In this document: in pieces, positions 31,600 through 44,532 of the stretch
How positions within the stretch are numbered: position 1 is the stretch's first letter
Layout of the letters: each line of letters starts with the position of its first letter
NCBI RefSeq assembly: GCF_000003815.2
Contig: NC_049995.1
Location: 17,903,075 to 17,967,074 of the forward strand
DNA length: 64,000 bases
Source: Branchiostoma floridae
Lineage: Eukaryota > Chordata > Leptocardii > Amphioxiformes > Branchiostomatidae
Reading direction: 5' to 3'
Made by a program: the position numbers and the translations under genes
The notes under the pieces: generated by a model
What the model saw: only the letters and a program-made list of their open reading frames with translations
What the model was told of the DNA's origin: nothing
Databases searched by the model: none

Positions 31600-33978
31600 C
31601 AAACCAGTTTGGTTGTGTGGGGAATGTCTATGATTTAGCTATCTTGCACTGAAATGATTTGTACAGTGTTTCTTTGGTGTATAGATTTGTTGATGAAATA
31701 ATGAGTCATTTCAGCATGACATTCCAGATGTTACTGTAGGTAATGTTAAGGTTCTAAAGTCGGTTTTACATTCTATAGTGTGGTGAGGCGGGTATGGTAT
31801 TGTGTCTACAAAATGTATGTATTTTAGTTTTTTTTTTTTTACATTTTATCTAGTAGCGCCTTTCTGTATCTAAACTGTACAGTTCACTTGTTTTAAAAGG
31901 GCTTAGGTTGGTCAGGTAAAAATTGTATGTTGAAACAGTGTTTATGTCTCAAGAGATTGTTGACCATTTTAACTCTAACTGTGGTTAAAATCAAATCAAA
32001 CTGTAGGTTGTTTACTTTGCTGATAAGTATTGTTAGATTGTTAGGTATTGTTTTAACCATCTTGGACAGAGTGTGAATAATAATGGAGAATCAGTCAATG
32101 GCTTCTTTCTGACATCTTAATTTATGTCTGGGTGGATTTTTTTTTTTGCAAATGACAGGCAAAAATGATGGCTCCTCTGCTGTAAATAATTTGTTGATTA
32201 TAAAAACAAATGTTAGATCAACCTACACCAAGAAGTGAGCTTGGGTTTCATAGAAAAAGTTTGTCTGAAAAATTCTAGAGTCGGACTTACTTATATTTAC
32301 ACTAAGATGCAATCGCTGGGAACTATAGATACCTATAAGAGTCTGATGATATTTTGCTGGAATTGGTGTTTTAAGTCACTTAAGAGATTAGGAGAAAGAA
32401 ATGTCAGTGTGGATTTTTATCTTCACAAGGTGTCTAGAGAAAATGTATAGCCAATTTTAAAGAGTTACTGTCATAAGCCCTTTCACAGAGATCAGGACGC
32501 ATGTGTGGCGACAGGAATTCTCGGTAATATGTCAAAGGTAAAAGCCTCAAAAAGAAAACAATACCTGTCTGGACGTTGTTAATGTTATGCAAATCGAAAC
32601 AATGGTCGAGACAAGGACTGTTTTTCTTTTTCCACACCTTTCAGTTCAGTTCACACCTTTACCTTTGACATATTCCCTAGAATTCCTGTGAGAGGGCTTA
32701 TTAATTAAACATGTTGTTGTTGAAGCTGTTGAAGTGAAACATTCCAAAATAGCTGTTAAATGAAGGAAAGTATTATCATAGTTCATACTGTTCCTGTGCC
32801 TTTGTCTAGGAATGAAACTTAAGTTAGCTTCCTACCCACATTCCATTAAGGTCGGGGGTAACGAAAACCTTACTATATTATAGTGATACACTCTTTGAAT
32901 TTGAAATGTAGCCCTTTAATGTTGGATATAGTTTTTCCTGGGACACTGCGACTAATGTACATTATGTATTTGTCATATATTGCAATGTTACAAAATGCAA
33001 ACACTTCATTAAAAAACACAAAATGAGCATGATTGACCAGTTCTGGTTGCATTTTTATTCTTTGCATTGTACACTACAATTGCATGCTATACACAGAACT
33101 TCAGAGTTTGAATGATGAGATATATTGAAATTAATGAAGAAGGATCCCGTAATTTTCTACTGTTTATACGAAATAATCAAGTGACATGGCTACTTAGTCC
33201 TTTTACCCACCACCAATCTCATTTCAAAATGCAAATCAAAATGTATTCTCATTGACAAATTTAAAGTATTTAATGAGTTACTTCGTTAAAGCACATATCT
33301 CACTGGACAGCAGCATGTTGGCAATGTTGCATTCTAAATTAGATTTCTACTTAGTATTTTAGAGCATTCATTATTTAAAGGACAAGCAAACCCGCAAAAA
33401 GATTTCTATTTATCGCTGGAATTTGTAGAGCGCTCTCTCAAATCGCTCGGCTAAAGCAACACCGCCAACTTGCCACAGATTCAGTGAGATGTCCACTTAC
33501 ATGTATTAGTAATAACTGATCCCCTTAACTTTTACACTACCAAAAACTATCTACTGGTTCTTCTGGGTCTCAATCTGACTTACATTATTACTGACAGATA
33601 TTCCTAACCCTCTCATAAAGGACTGTTTAGCCACAGTCGACGCTGATATCTATTAGGATTTTACCATGGTCAATATTGACCGAAGAAGGCCATGTATAAA
33701 CCCTCTCATGCTTGCCATGTTGTTAATGCTCATCTTGTTTCATCTCTTGATTTTTAAATTTAAAAGTTGCATAAGATTATTATCATTTGCATATTCTTAA
33801 TATCCACTCTGCACTGAATGGACATTTCTACATTTGACTCTTTCAAGTGCGTTCGCTACAACTGTGCAAGTAGTGGTTTCATACGGCTAAACATGTACAT
33901 TGCGGATGGGCACTTCCGAAAGGTGTAAGAATGACTTCAACAAAAGCATAGATGGTGGACTGTATAAAAGTGAAACCA
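31600..33978. other. Convergent spacer between UPF0193 and zinc-finger gene
   Basis: AT-rich, with one MITE (32470-32702). I see no coding exon. TTTATT at about 33053 could be the minus-strand poly(A) signal of the zinc-finger gene, nearly 1 kb from its stop. Confidence 0.4.
32470..32702. mobile_element. MITE with AAGCCCTTTCACA ends
   Basis: AAGCCCTTTCACAGAGATCA ... CCTGTGAGAGGGCTT, with AGGAATTCTCGGTAATATGT and TCAAAGGTAAAAG mirrored by CTTTGACATATTCCCTAGAA. Relatives at 44735-44850 and 47150-47372 share CTGTCTGGACATTGTTA and AATGGTCGAGACAAGGACTG. Confidence 0.7.
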
Positions 33979-36900
33979 TCAGCCCAGTTTCTGGTGCACC
34001 TTTTTAGAGTGGTTGTGCAGAAGGGTCGACTGTTTGAAGCCCTTTCCGCAGATCTCGCAGACGTAGGGTGTCTCTCCGGTGTGCTGCCGAAGGTGCCTGT
34101 CCATGGAACACTTCTGAGAGAACCTGAAACATGAAATCAAAAGAAAAAAGTTTTGCTTTGTTTTTGGGTAAGCAAAGTTTGGATAACATACAAATGCATA
34201 TTATCTATAAGCCTGAGAAGAGTCTTTAACTTATTCCTACAATATGTCTTAGAATGTTTTTAATGACAATTTGGGGTAAGTCTCAACTTACAATGTATTT
34301 GTAGTGTTGGTTAATTGAAGTTTAATTCATCCATTGTGCATTGGATTTTGTACTGTAGTTTTCATTGCCGTTAGTTGCTTTGCACAGATCAATAGTCTGT
34401 ATAGAGTTATCCATTATGTTTCCATGCTGTTAAAAGTACTTTAGACATAGTTTAGTGGGGTTTTTTTCCATGACGGACCTCTGCTGATTTAATCTAAAGG
34501 ACGATTTAAATACAATTCAATCTCTACAACTGAATAAAAATGGATATTTACTTCCGAACGTTTCGAGTGACGCTGAAGAAGAGTGATGGATGTCACTTGA
34601 AACGTCCGGAAGTAAATCTCCGTTTTTGTCCAGTTGTAGAGATTGCATTGTATTTGAATATTGCTTACCTGGATGTCTAACCTTCATAAACGTCTAAAGG
34701 ACGATATCTAGGATAAGTGAGCACTCTTCCTTCTTAATGTATTACACAATTCAGCCTATAGGTTGACGGTTTTACAAATAAATGATATAAAATCCATCAC
34801 AAAGACCTTCGCTCGCAGAAGGGGCACTTGTGCGGCTGGCTCTTGTTGTGGGTCAGCTCATGTCGCTTCATGCTGGAGTACTGCACGAAAACCCGCCCGC
34901 AGTCCTTACACGAGTACTCTTTCGCTCGCGTGTGGATGTTTTCGTGAACCTGTGGATAAAAGAGAGAGAGAAATTCAACACTCGCAACCAGTAAACTACG
35001 CATGCTACCTTCCCTAGCTTCGGCAGTGTGCATGTTGTTTGCGTCATACAGCCGAGAGTCCAACTCATGGCTACTTGGTTCAGAGGCTGAGTCACTATAA
35101 CCACCGTGCAAAAACCCGCCCGCAGTACTCCTTACAGGCGTACTCCTTCGTTTGTGTGTGGATGTTCTCATGGACCTGTGGATAAAAAAAGAGAATTTAA
35201 GGTGATCTTAAACCAGTTTAGCTAATCATACACTCGTTAAGACGCATGGCATATGCTCAAAGGTTCGTTAATGCTAGCGTCAGGAAAATTTAGAAATCTA
35301 AACCCTCTGAAGCGCTATTTTCTGCATTTGGGGGGCAAATTTTGCTGGTAGACTCAGCTTGGTTGAATGGTATCTGTGCTGAATTTCTGGAGATCCTTGC
35401 AAAATTTTGTTTAATATATTTACATGCCGATTTTTGTCCATCACAGAGGATGCTGGATGGTTGTCTGAAATGGCTGACTGTTTCCAAAATCAAAAATATC
35501 CAGTTGCTTGAGTATCTGCCGTTTTGGCATACCATGTCTTCTTGGTTTAGAGACTGGTACACTAACTACTGGTCTACACACTACTTGTTGGTTCAGAGAC
35601 TATGCACAGTTTATCTACCTGTAGGTGTGCGACATCCTTGAAGCCCTTTCCGCAGTGCGGACAGAGGAAGGGCGTCTCGTCGGAGTGGATCTTGGCATGC
35701 TTCAGCAGTCGGTTCTGTTGCTCATGGTATGTGTTACACACCGCACAGTGCCACGGCGTTTCCCCCTGGGATTTAAAATATTGATAATAATCTGTGAATA
35801 GTTTCATCAGGTTGGTACATCACTGAATAAAGAGACTCTTTTTACATATATTAACCATAATCAGTGCTTTATTCTCATGTTGTGTTTTTTTATGAATAAA
35901 GGCATCCAAAAAGAGTTGAGGAGTTTTTTAATAATTAAATAGATAACAGTAAAAGACCAAACCTTTGCCACGTGTTCGTCGATGTGGGATCGGAAGGCGG
36001 GCATGGCGGGGAAGGTTTCCCTGCAGACGGGACAGGCGTGTGTGGCACCAGTACTGCAGTGTTGTGCGACGTGCTTCACATACTGGCTCAGGAACTTTGT
36101 CATCTTACCGCACACTGAACACGTGAACCGGAACTCCTGAGGGAAGGAAGGAAGAAATGAATGACTAATGAATGAATGAATGGATGAAAGGATGAGTGCA
36201 CGAATTTGTACTGCAGTGTTGGGCGACATGCTTCGCATACGGACTCAGAAACTTTGTCATCTTACCGCACACCGAACAGGTGAACCGGAACTCCTGAGAG
36301 AGGAAGAAATGAATGACTAATGAATGAATGAATGGATGAAAGGATGAGTGCATGAGTTAGTGCTACAGTGTTGGGCGACATGCTTTGCGTACTGGCTCAG
36401 GAACTTTGTCATCTTACCGCACACTGAACAGGTGAACCGGAACTCCTGAGGAAAGAAAGGAATGAATGAATGGTGAATGGATGAATGAAAGATGAATGAA
36501 TGAAAGGATGGAATGATGAATGAATGAGTTGGTACTACAGTTTTGGGCAACATGTTTCGCGTACTGGCTCAGGAACTTTGTCATCTTACCGCACACCGAA
36601 CAGGTGAACCGGAACTCCTGAGGGAAGGAAGGAATGAATGAATGACTAATGGATGAATGGATGAGTTGATACTACAGTGTTGTGCGACATGTTTTGCGTA
36701 CTGGCTCATGATCAGGAACTTTGCCATCTTACCACACACCGAACACGTAAACCGGAACTCCTGTGGGAAGGAAGGAAGAAATGAATGACTAATGAATGAA
36801 TGAATGGATGAAAGGATGAGTGCATGAGTTAGTGCTACAGTGTTGGGCGACATGTTTCGCGTACTGGCTCAGGAACTTTGTCATCTTTCCGCACACCGAA

Positions 36901-39900
36901 CATGTGAACCGGAACTCCTGAGGGAGGGAAGGAAGGAAGGAAAGAATGATGAATGGATGGATTAAACTTTAAGGATGAATGAATGAGTGAACCGGAACTC
37001 CTGAGGGAGGGAAGGAAGGAAGGAAGGAAGGAATGAAGGATGGAAGGAATGAAGGATGGAAGGAATGAAGGATGGAAGGAATGAAAGATGGAAGGAAGGA
37101 AAGAATGATGAATGGATGGATGAAAGGATGAATGAATGAGTTGGTACTACAGTGTTGGGCGTTTGCCATCTTACCGCACACCGAACACGTAAACCGGAAC
37201 TCCTGAGGGAAGGAACGAAGGAATGAAGGATGGATGGATGAAAGGATGAATGAATAAGTTGGTACTACAGTGTTGGCCGACATGTTTGGCGAACTGGCTC
37301 AGGAACTTTGTCATCTTACAGAACACGTGAACCGGAACTCCTGAGGGAAGGAAGGAAGGAAGGAACAAAGGATGAATGAATGGATGGATGAATGAATGAG
37401 TTAGTGATGCAGATTGCACGTACGGCAGGTTGTGCCCTTAGCTTTTACGACAGAGGAATTGTTTCCCACCTTCTCGCCACGACAGGTCGCCAGCTTGTGT
37501 CGCTCATAGTTTATTTATTTATTTATCGGTTTTGCTGTTCAGCACGCACAGCCAGGGCTGCCCAACTAGCCTGTGGCTATTACGAAGGGCTAGCCCTGCA
37601 AACTTATTGTTTTGAACTTGTTGTTTCCATATAGTTCCCACCTTTTCGCCACGACATGTGGCCAGCTCGTGTCGCTCGCAGTTCTGCTTCTTACGGAACG
37701 TCTTGCCGCACACGCCGCAGGCAAACGTCTTCCCATGGGTCTCAAGATGACGCAGAAAGTCTGCTTCCTTCAGAGGGAATGATTGAATGAACGTTTTATC
37801 ATGTTGCTATCAAACACAATGTACTATTATATATATATAATAATTCCTTTATTGGCTGAAATGCAGTATGACTTTAAAGGTAATCTAAAAGATAATTTTT
37901 AGAAAAACAACAACACTTATTGTTGTGCAAAGCTTATATGTATATATTTAGTAATATCTAATTTTGTATGCATTTTTCTGTATACCATTTTGCTACTTAC
38001 TAATAAATGAGTTTGTTTTGATTTGATTTATCTAATTTGTAACTGTTTCATCTTATTTTTGTTCAGGAATTGTCCTTGTCCAATCTTATGAAGCTTTTCT
38101 GTGGCACTGTGATATAAGTAACTGTACTTGAGTGCAGCGCCACTATGTCTACATCTTTTCCTAGCCTGTGTTTACACAATCTCTCGCTGGCTGGGGTTAA
38201 TGACGACTTGCCCAACTGTAGGGCTGGCTGCAAGGAGCACAATTCTAGTTAGGCTATGTCTTTGACTATTGTATTCATAATATAACAAACACAAAACAAA
38301 CCTTCAGGAACTTCTGCCCACAGACGTTGCAGGTGTGTGCAGTACCGTCGTGGAGTGCTGTGTGGCGCTGCAAGTGCAGCATAGACATGTACTTCTTACC
38401 ACACTGCTGGCAGGTGTAGCGGTGTGTGGGGCGCCTGGTCAAGTTCTTCTGTCTCCTGTACAGGCTGTAAACAAACAATCAAGTAAATAAACAAATAAGT
38501 AAATAAACAAACAGGTGTAGTGCTGCGTGAGGCGTCTGGTCCAGTTCTTTTGTCTTCTGTACACTCAGGCTGTAAACAAACAGTTAAATAAACAGGTAAA
38601 CAAACAAATAGGTAAATAAACAAACAGGTGTAGCGATGTGTGGGGCGTCTGGTAAAGTTCTTTTGTCTTCTGTACAGGCTGTTAACAAACAGGTAAATAA
38701 ACAGGTACATAAACAGATAAACAAGTAGGTAAGTAAACAAACAAGCAAGCAGGTTCTTCTGTTTCCTGACACTGTATAAACCAACAGATGGATTTTCAAA
38801 AATTTGGAAAACTTTGGAATTCTAACTGGAAATTGTAAGACTCCACTGCTCACCCAAAAACGCCTTTGGTTGGCAGGATTTTCTCGGGTAGGAAACAGGA
38901 AACACAACATTTGTTTCCTAGACCTCACCTTGACTTTCGTTTCTCGTCCTCTGAGATCTGGTCAGGATGCAGCCGGTACTTGTGATCCATTAGATCAGAC
39001 AGGATCCAGGTACGATGGCCGCAGATCTCACAAACGTGTCGCTTCAGCGCAGGGTCGTGGACCTTCGCTACATGGCCTGGAGAGCGAGGGGCAACAAACG
39101 AGGCAATCAGAGATGGCAGACTTCACCCCCTCGGGTTTGTGAAATTTTGCTACATGGCCTGGGAGGAGGGATGCCAGACATGGGAATCAGAGATGGCAGA
39201 CTTCACCCCCTTAGGATTGTAAACCTTTACTAATGGCTTGGGTGGTCAGAAATGGTACAACATTCATATCTGACTAATAGTATGTAGCCCACAAAACCTC
39301 AAATGCTTCTTTGTCAAAGTTTGTAGCAAATTGCTTAACATGTCTTCACATATAGACATACTAGTAATCAGACATTCAAGTAAACCTTGAAAAAAAAAAA
39401 CACAACAAACCTGTTTGTGGTCATGCGTTACCATGGGTCTCTAATTTAACCAACAAACAAACAAACAAACAAACAAACAAACCTTACAGCTCCTTTTTGC
39501 AGTTGAACCGTTTCCCACAGTAGTCACAAAGACAAGAATTCGTCCCCCTGTGCCTGAGTAGATGTGCCTTGAGCGAGACCATGGAAACAAGCAAACAAAC
39601 AAACAAGCAAACAAACAAGCAAACCTTGCAGCTCCTTTTTGCAGTTGAACCTTTTCCCACAGTAATCACACAGACAGGAGTTTGTCCACCTGTGCCGGAG
39701 TAGATGCGCCTTGAGCGAGACCATAGAAACAAACAAACAAACAAACAAACAAACAAACCAACCTTGCAGCTCCTTTTTGCAGTTGAACCGTTTCCCGCAG
39801 TAATCACACAGACAGGAATTCGTGCCCCGGTGCCTGAGTAGATGCGCCTTGAGCGAGACCATGGACTTGAACATGGCGCCACACTCCTCGCAGCGAAGCT

Positions 39901-42900
39901 TGCGTTCCCCGTGCGTGAGTCTTCGGTGTGTTGCGAGTGAGTGGAAGGGGGTGATGGTCTTGTGGCACTGGTGACACCAGGAGCGCCTCGCCTCGTGCAG
40001 CAGCCGGATGTGGGCATTCATGTGGAACCTGGAGTTATACACACAATGTTTTAGCTGAACAAAGAGACTATTAGCTGCAATATACCATCAATGCTTTTGC
40101 TGTAACTACCATATTTTCTTGGTTGTTGATGAGGTTGTGTAAAAAGAGTCTCTTTGTTTGTTGTATCAAGAAAGGCCAGCCAACAGAGGTAACCTCATGG
40201 CCACATAACCACATAGAGTTTGTTGTGTACTAGTACTACTTTGTGCAAGGTTTGCTTGTTGGGAGTCATGTTCATTAGCTTTTGATGCAGATAGTTGACT
40301 GCACAGCAACTTGACACAAAGAAGCACGCAAGGTTTTCTTGGGAGGTATTCGTTTGTGACAACACGATGCAGTCCCTGTATGTCTGCCAGCCGGATGTGC
40401 GCGTTCATGTGGAACCGGAAAAACATTTTACTGGTGTGAACTTCAAGTTCAAAGACAGTAAATTCATTTATCAGTTTTCATGTGGAAAATGTGTTTTGAT
40501 TATTTGTACTGAACACAAGAGGCAAATAGAAACACAGCTTGCACAACTTGAGGCATATCTTGTGAAGGTTACTATGAAACATTTAGGAGACAGTCAGTGT
40601 AATCTTTTAAGAAAGTTTACTTGCATTACATTTGTATGGATCTTTCGATGCTGTTCCGAGTGCCTCAGGTTCCTGATTTGGTCTGGGAACTTCCCATTAG
40701 GTCTGGGAAGTAACCTCAAATAAAGTGCCAACCCAACTTTGGCAACGCCTTGCGACCACTTTTGGATTTTGAAAAAGTCTAAAATATATAGTGCGTGTAC
40801 TACTTTAATCAAGAATATACAGTAAGAGTTGAGGTTACAGCATTGATGGTATATTTGAGTTAGTAACTGTTTATAAAAACCCTTGATATGTGAACTTTAT
40901 CCATTGTCACAGTGGCAGAAATATAGTTTTAACTTAAAAGATCTTCTTAATTGAGAACGCCCACCTCGTTGGTAAGAACTCTGCGCAGTACAGACACTTC
41001 TGTAAGACACTTCTGTAAGACACCCACCTTGTCGGTAAGAACTCTGCGCAGTACAGACACTTTTGCAGGTCCTTAAAGTGGTGCAGCTCCTCCAGGTGCC
41101 TCCTCAAGTCTTCCTCCTCCTTGTAAGACATCTTACAGACGGTGCACAGGTGAGGCTGGTACCCCAGGTGTTCGGCCAGGTGTTGCTCCAGCAGGTGGAT
41201 CTTGTGGAACAGCTGGTGACACTCAGGACAGATGAAGGACACAACTCCGTGCACCTGGGGACAGATTTAAAGTTTACATAATTATATAGTGGGGTTGTGT
41301 AGGCACCGTGTTCCATTCATAATCCAGAGGTTCTGGGTTTGAATCCACCAATGTACCACTAATCTTGTACCAACTGTAACATGCGTGGAAAACATGATTT
41401 ATTCCCATTTGTAACTGGATTAGAATATATTTGTATAACCTTAAAGTTTGTTTGTTTGTTTGCTTGAACCTTTGTTTAGTAACAAACTGTGACTTAACCT
41501 ACCTTCTCCTCATGCCGCGCTAGAGATTCTCGACTAGGCAGCCAGTCTCCGCACGTGTTACAGTGGTGCCGGTCGCTTCCGCTGGTCGCTGGGCCGCTGG
41601 GAACGCAGTTTGATGCCTCGTCTCTGCACGGTCCATCCTCCTCAGACATTCCTACATCAGCAGCAGCTCCCATCTCTCCTGGAATACAGCAATCATCTGT
41701 TACAGTGACAAGCAAATGGTAATTTTACCAACTTTATCTGTCACTATTCAACTGCTAAAATTCTATCAAAGCAATCATTTGAAAATGTTCTTTCTGTTAT
41801 TAAAATCAAATGCTGCGAGGTACATTTTGTACTACCTTTCCAGTAAGCTTCTAAAATTACCGATCACAAACATTAAATTTTACAGTACCTGCTCCAGTAG
41901 ATCTTTCAGTGTCATCGAATTCGCCATTACAGGTTGTGACCTCTGACCTCTCCAACAAGCTGTTCCGTTCCTGTGGTTGGGTTTCTAGCAACTCACCAAC
42001 ATCTTCAATGCGATGCAAGTTTTCCTGTACCTCTAGATCTGCACTTTTCTTCTCTGTGACATTAATTTTGTTTTCGAGAAGGTTTGGCCGTGGTTGTTCT
42101 CTGCTTTCTGCAACATTAACCACCCCATCATTCATGTGTAAGTCAAAAGTCTTCTCACTACTTTTTCTTCTAGACTCTACACCTTGCTGTAGTAGGGGCT
42201 CCAGTGTCTGTAACTCTGTAATATTCTCCATCTCACCCTGGTTGTTTCCTGAGTCTGTCTGTTTTCTTTCCTCTGTTCCAGAAAGTGACGTTGCATTTTG
42301 TTGCAGGGTTGCCCCAGCTGGCTGTAACTCATCTGTTTCACCCTCCACAGTACCTGAGTTCATTGTGATGGGATTGTTTTCTAAGACTAGGTCGGTTTGT
42401 TGTTGTGTTACCAACCTGGAGTGTGACGGACTTCCAGAGTGTGACAGTGTTTTTTCTCTGCCTGTCTTGTTTTGTGACTGTCCCAGTGGTCCAGTGTGTG
42501 TTAAAATGTCAGAGTTTGACTCATTTTCTGTCTGTTCTGTTGGTGTAGAGCTAGAGTGTGACAAAATTTCAGAGTCTGCTTCCATTTCCGACTGTTTTGT
42601 GGAGTGAGGCATGTTTTCAGAGTTTTCCGGCTGTTTTGATGGAGCAGAGCGAGACATGTTGTCAGAGCCCACCTCCTCAACAGAGTGACACATTGCCATG
42701 TGCCGCGGGATCTCACCTGCCATGTACACCTTACCACACTTTACACACCTGGCCTCGCTGGCCGCTGACTTCTTCACCTGCAAAACAAACAAATGAATAA
42801 ACAAACATAAACAAAGACAATGATCATGCAGATTATTTCTCCTCAAACTTAGAGCTCAATGTTTGAGATTAATGAAATTTCCCTTTTAGCTGCTGCAATG

Positions 42901-44532
42901 CGGCTTTTAGTTTTACATAACATACATATGCGAAGCTAAGCTCACAAAAAAAGCCCTGTGCTTTGTCTTTAGTCTGACTCTAAGGTTTGACTGCTTTGCA
43001 ATTTACAATGCGCAGGTGACAAATAAATGAGTTACCTGTTCATCCGGCCAGGTGTGTTGTATGAGCTCGTGCCGCTGTAACGCGTCCCGACGCTTGTACG
43101 ATGCGGAACACAGCTTACACTTGAACGGGCGCTCCTTGCTGTGCACCTGGACAGACAAATTCAACAACAGTCTTTAGATGACATGTGCTCGAAATACCCA
43201 CTTGCACACTTGCAGATGCAACCACATTTCTTGCTCGGCACAACATAGTTTTGCAGTTGGAACACCACTTTTGTCCCACCTTAGTGCAAGAGCTTTTATA
43301 CTTATTTCCTGATGAGACAAAAAATAAGAAGTTACATGTATCTGGGAGAAAAGATAATGGATGAGTAGCTCATTTGAAGAATGTAATAACTTGAAGTGTG
43401 GCAAACTGAAATGTTGATGACACAACCTGGCTTTTGTCTCAGGTTGTCGCCAATACCATAGAATTGAAGTTAAGTTAAGTTAAGCTTATATTTCTTTGAT
43501 TACAATATGTGTACAAAAGTATACAATTCAGTCATTGGCTGCTATGCGTTTGAATAAATCATAAAACAGTCAAATACCTCCTGATGTCGTCTCAACCAAT
43601 CGGAGCGGCTGAAGACTTTTCCGCACGTCTTACAGGGGAATGAACCAAAGGTGCGGCGCGTCTTCGTCTTGGCGGAGCGACACGTCTTGGCGGAGGTACA
43701 CGTCTGGACGTGCCTCTTGAAGTGGTGGGCCAGGCTGAAACGTCTACCGCACTTACTGCAGGTGTGGGACTCGGAGTCGTCCGATTTCTGCTAGGAGGAA
43801 TAAATCACAGTTCTTTTTTTTGTTCATCTGTTTCTACTAACTGACCAGGGCTTTAGCCAGCTCGAATTTTTTTTCCGTCAGCCAATTACAATCGTTGCGA
43901 AAACCGCAAAAATTAATTAGAAGGACTGAACTGAGACCTTGAAAAACGGGTTTTAATGAGATTATCGTATGCGAAAGGGCGCCGACACACATTGTCAACA
44001 ATCATAACAATAGCAAAACAAACAGTGTGTGGCTTTTACGGCCGTGGACGGCGTCCCCAAGCCGCCTGTAGCTTCCACCAAGGATTTTTGTCCGTCAAGG
44101 TTGACGGATTGGTTTTAAAATTTTTCCGTCAGACGCAGCAAATTTCCGTCAATTGACGGAAAAACGGACGCTGGCTAGAGCCCTGTAACTGACTAACCCT
44201 TACAAACAAACCAGCTAGGAGAGCGTCTTAAAACCTCAGAGCAAGTTTATCACAAAGTCAACAGCCATGTTCCCCATTGAGTGGCAGGAAGTGATCAAAG
44301 GAAACTTATTGTTGATCAAAACCTTACTATTATACTAGCATGATGGAATTCTTTTACAAGACACACGAGAAGTTATCACAAAACAAATTCTATTAGTATT
44401 ACAAGACAGCGCACTTGAACTTTCTGATTTCTTGAGTCGTACCTCCCGTGCCTGTAAATGCTCGTCCAGTGGGTGTTCGTCCGTTAGGGGGCGCTTCTGT
44501 CTCCTGCGCAGCGAGTACCGACACTCAGCCAT
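33979..44532 (-). CDS. Multi-C2H2 zinc finger protein, about 22 fingers
   Basis: Exons in transcript order: 44443-44532 (start), 43578-43790, 43036-43146, 41889-42777, 41503-41678, 41028-41254, 39763-40028, 38929-39076, 38302-38464, 37642-37767, 35963-36136, 35619-35765, 34807-34949, 33979-34123 (stop TGA). Every phase joins, giving 1005 residues. I count about 22 C-X2-C ... H-X3-5-H/C units, for example CKLCSASYKRRDALQRH, CHQCHKTITPFHSLATH, CQQCGKKYMSMLHLQRH and CEICGKGFKQSTLLHNH; a few end in Cys instead of His. Exon 41889-42777 encodes one finger followed by a Ser/Thr/Glu/Gln-rich linker of about 260 residues, dividing four N-terminal fingers from the rest. Several introns split a finger, unlike vertebrate KRAB-type genes, where all fingers lie in one exon. 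Only the last fingers show a TGE-type linker (HTGETPY). It is probably a nuclear nucleic-acid-binding protein; I cannot name an orthologue. Confidence 0.9.
34508..34656. mobile_element. Small foldback element
   Basis: ACAATTCAATCTCTACAACT and TGGATATTTACTTCCGAACG on the left are mirrored by CGTCCGGAAGTAAATCTCCG and AGTTGTAGAGATTGCATTGT on the right. Zinc-finger gene, last intron. Confidence 0.7.
35098..35176 (-). repeat. Decayed copy of zinc-finger exon 34807-34949 with acceptor
   Basis: The complement reads TTTATCCACAG then GTCCATGAGAACATCCACAC and AAAACCCGCCCGCAGT in complement. A small insertion between the two cysteine codons would break the finger, and the copy ends before the donor. 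Confidence 0.8.
36137..37345 (-). repeat. Eight extra copies of a zinc-finger exon start plus acceptor
   Basis: The border GGAACTC|CTGA (exon start and acceptor on the minus strand) occurs at 36136 (real), 36293, 36445, 36617, 36760, 36917, 37000, 37202 and 37340. Each copy holds about 90 bases of exon coding EFRFTCSVCGKM and FLSQYAKHVAQH, separated by (GAAT)n and (GGAA)n tracts of variable length. Confidence 0.95.
37460..37510 (-). repeat. Copy of exon 37642-37767 end plus donor
   Basis: TCCCACCTTCTCGCCACGAC and AGGTCGCCAGCTTGTGTCGC match the donor side of the exon, 176 bp further downstream in the transcript. Confidence 0.8.
38465..38775 (-). repeat. Three copies of exon 38302-38464 start plus acceptor
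   Basis: CAGGTGTAGCGATGTGTGGG, GTCTGGTAAAGTTCTTTTGT and CTGTACAGGCTGTTAACAAA recur near 38510-38575, 38625-38685 and, partly, 38750-38780, spaced by (AAAC/AAAT)n tracts. Confidence 0.85.
39070..39245 (-). repeat. Copies of exon 38929-39076 acceptor region
   Basis: CTACATGGCCTGGGAGGAGG and ATCAGAGATGGCAGACTTCA repeat with a period of about 85 bp; three copies, the last decayed. Confidence 0.75.
39483..39762 (-). repeat. Two copies of exon 39763-40028 end plus donor
   Basis: About 98 bases coding VSLKAHLLRHR, CDYCGKRFNCKKELQ and the donor recur with donors at 39482/39483, 39624/39625 and 39762/39763 (spacings 142 and 138 bp, differing by one CAAA). The copies lack an acceptor AG directly before them. 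Confidence 0.9.
40385..40415 (-). repeat. Copy of exon 39763-40028 start
   Basis: CAGCCGGATGTGCGCGTTCA and TGTGGAAC match the first 28 bases of the exon (MNAHIRL); the acceptor has changed from CCAG to TCCG. Confidence 0.75.
40958..41027 (-). repeat. Copy of exon 41028-41254 end plus donor
   Basis: GCCCACCTCGTTGGTAAGAA and CTCTGCGCAGTACAGACACT repeat about 70 bp from the real border, with the short direct repeat CTTCTGTAAGACA between them. Confidence 0.85.
43846..44185. mobile_element. hAT-like MITE, 340 bp, perfect 8 bp target duplication
   Basis: CAGGGCTTTAGCCAGC / GCTGGCTAGAGCCCTG, flanked by TAACTGAC on both sides; inverted relative to the copy at 16177. Confidence 0.88.

Noticed and set aside
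35619-35765. Zinc-finger exons as separate small genes
   Set aside because: Phases at all 13 junctions agree and several fingers are completed only by joining exons, so one gene is the simpler reading.
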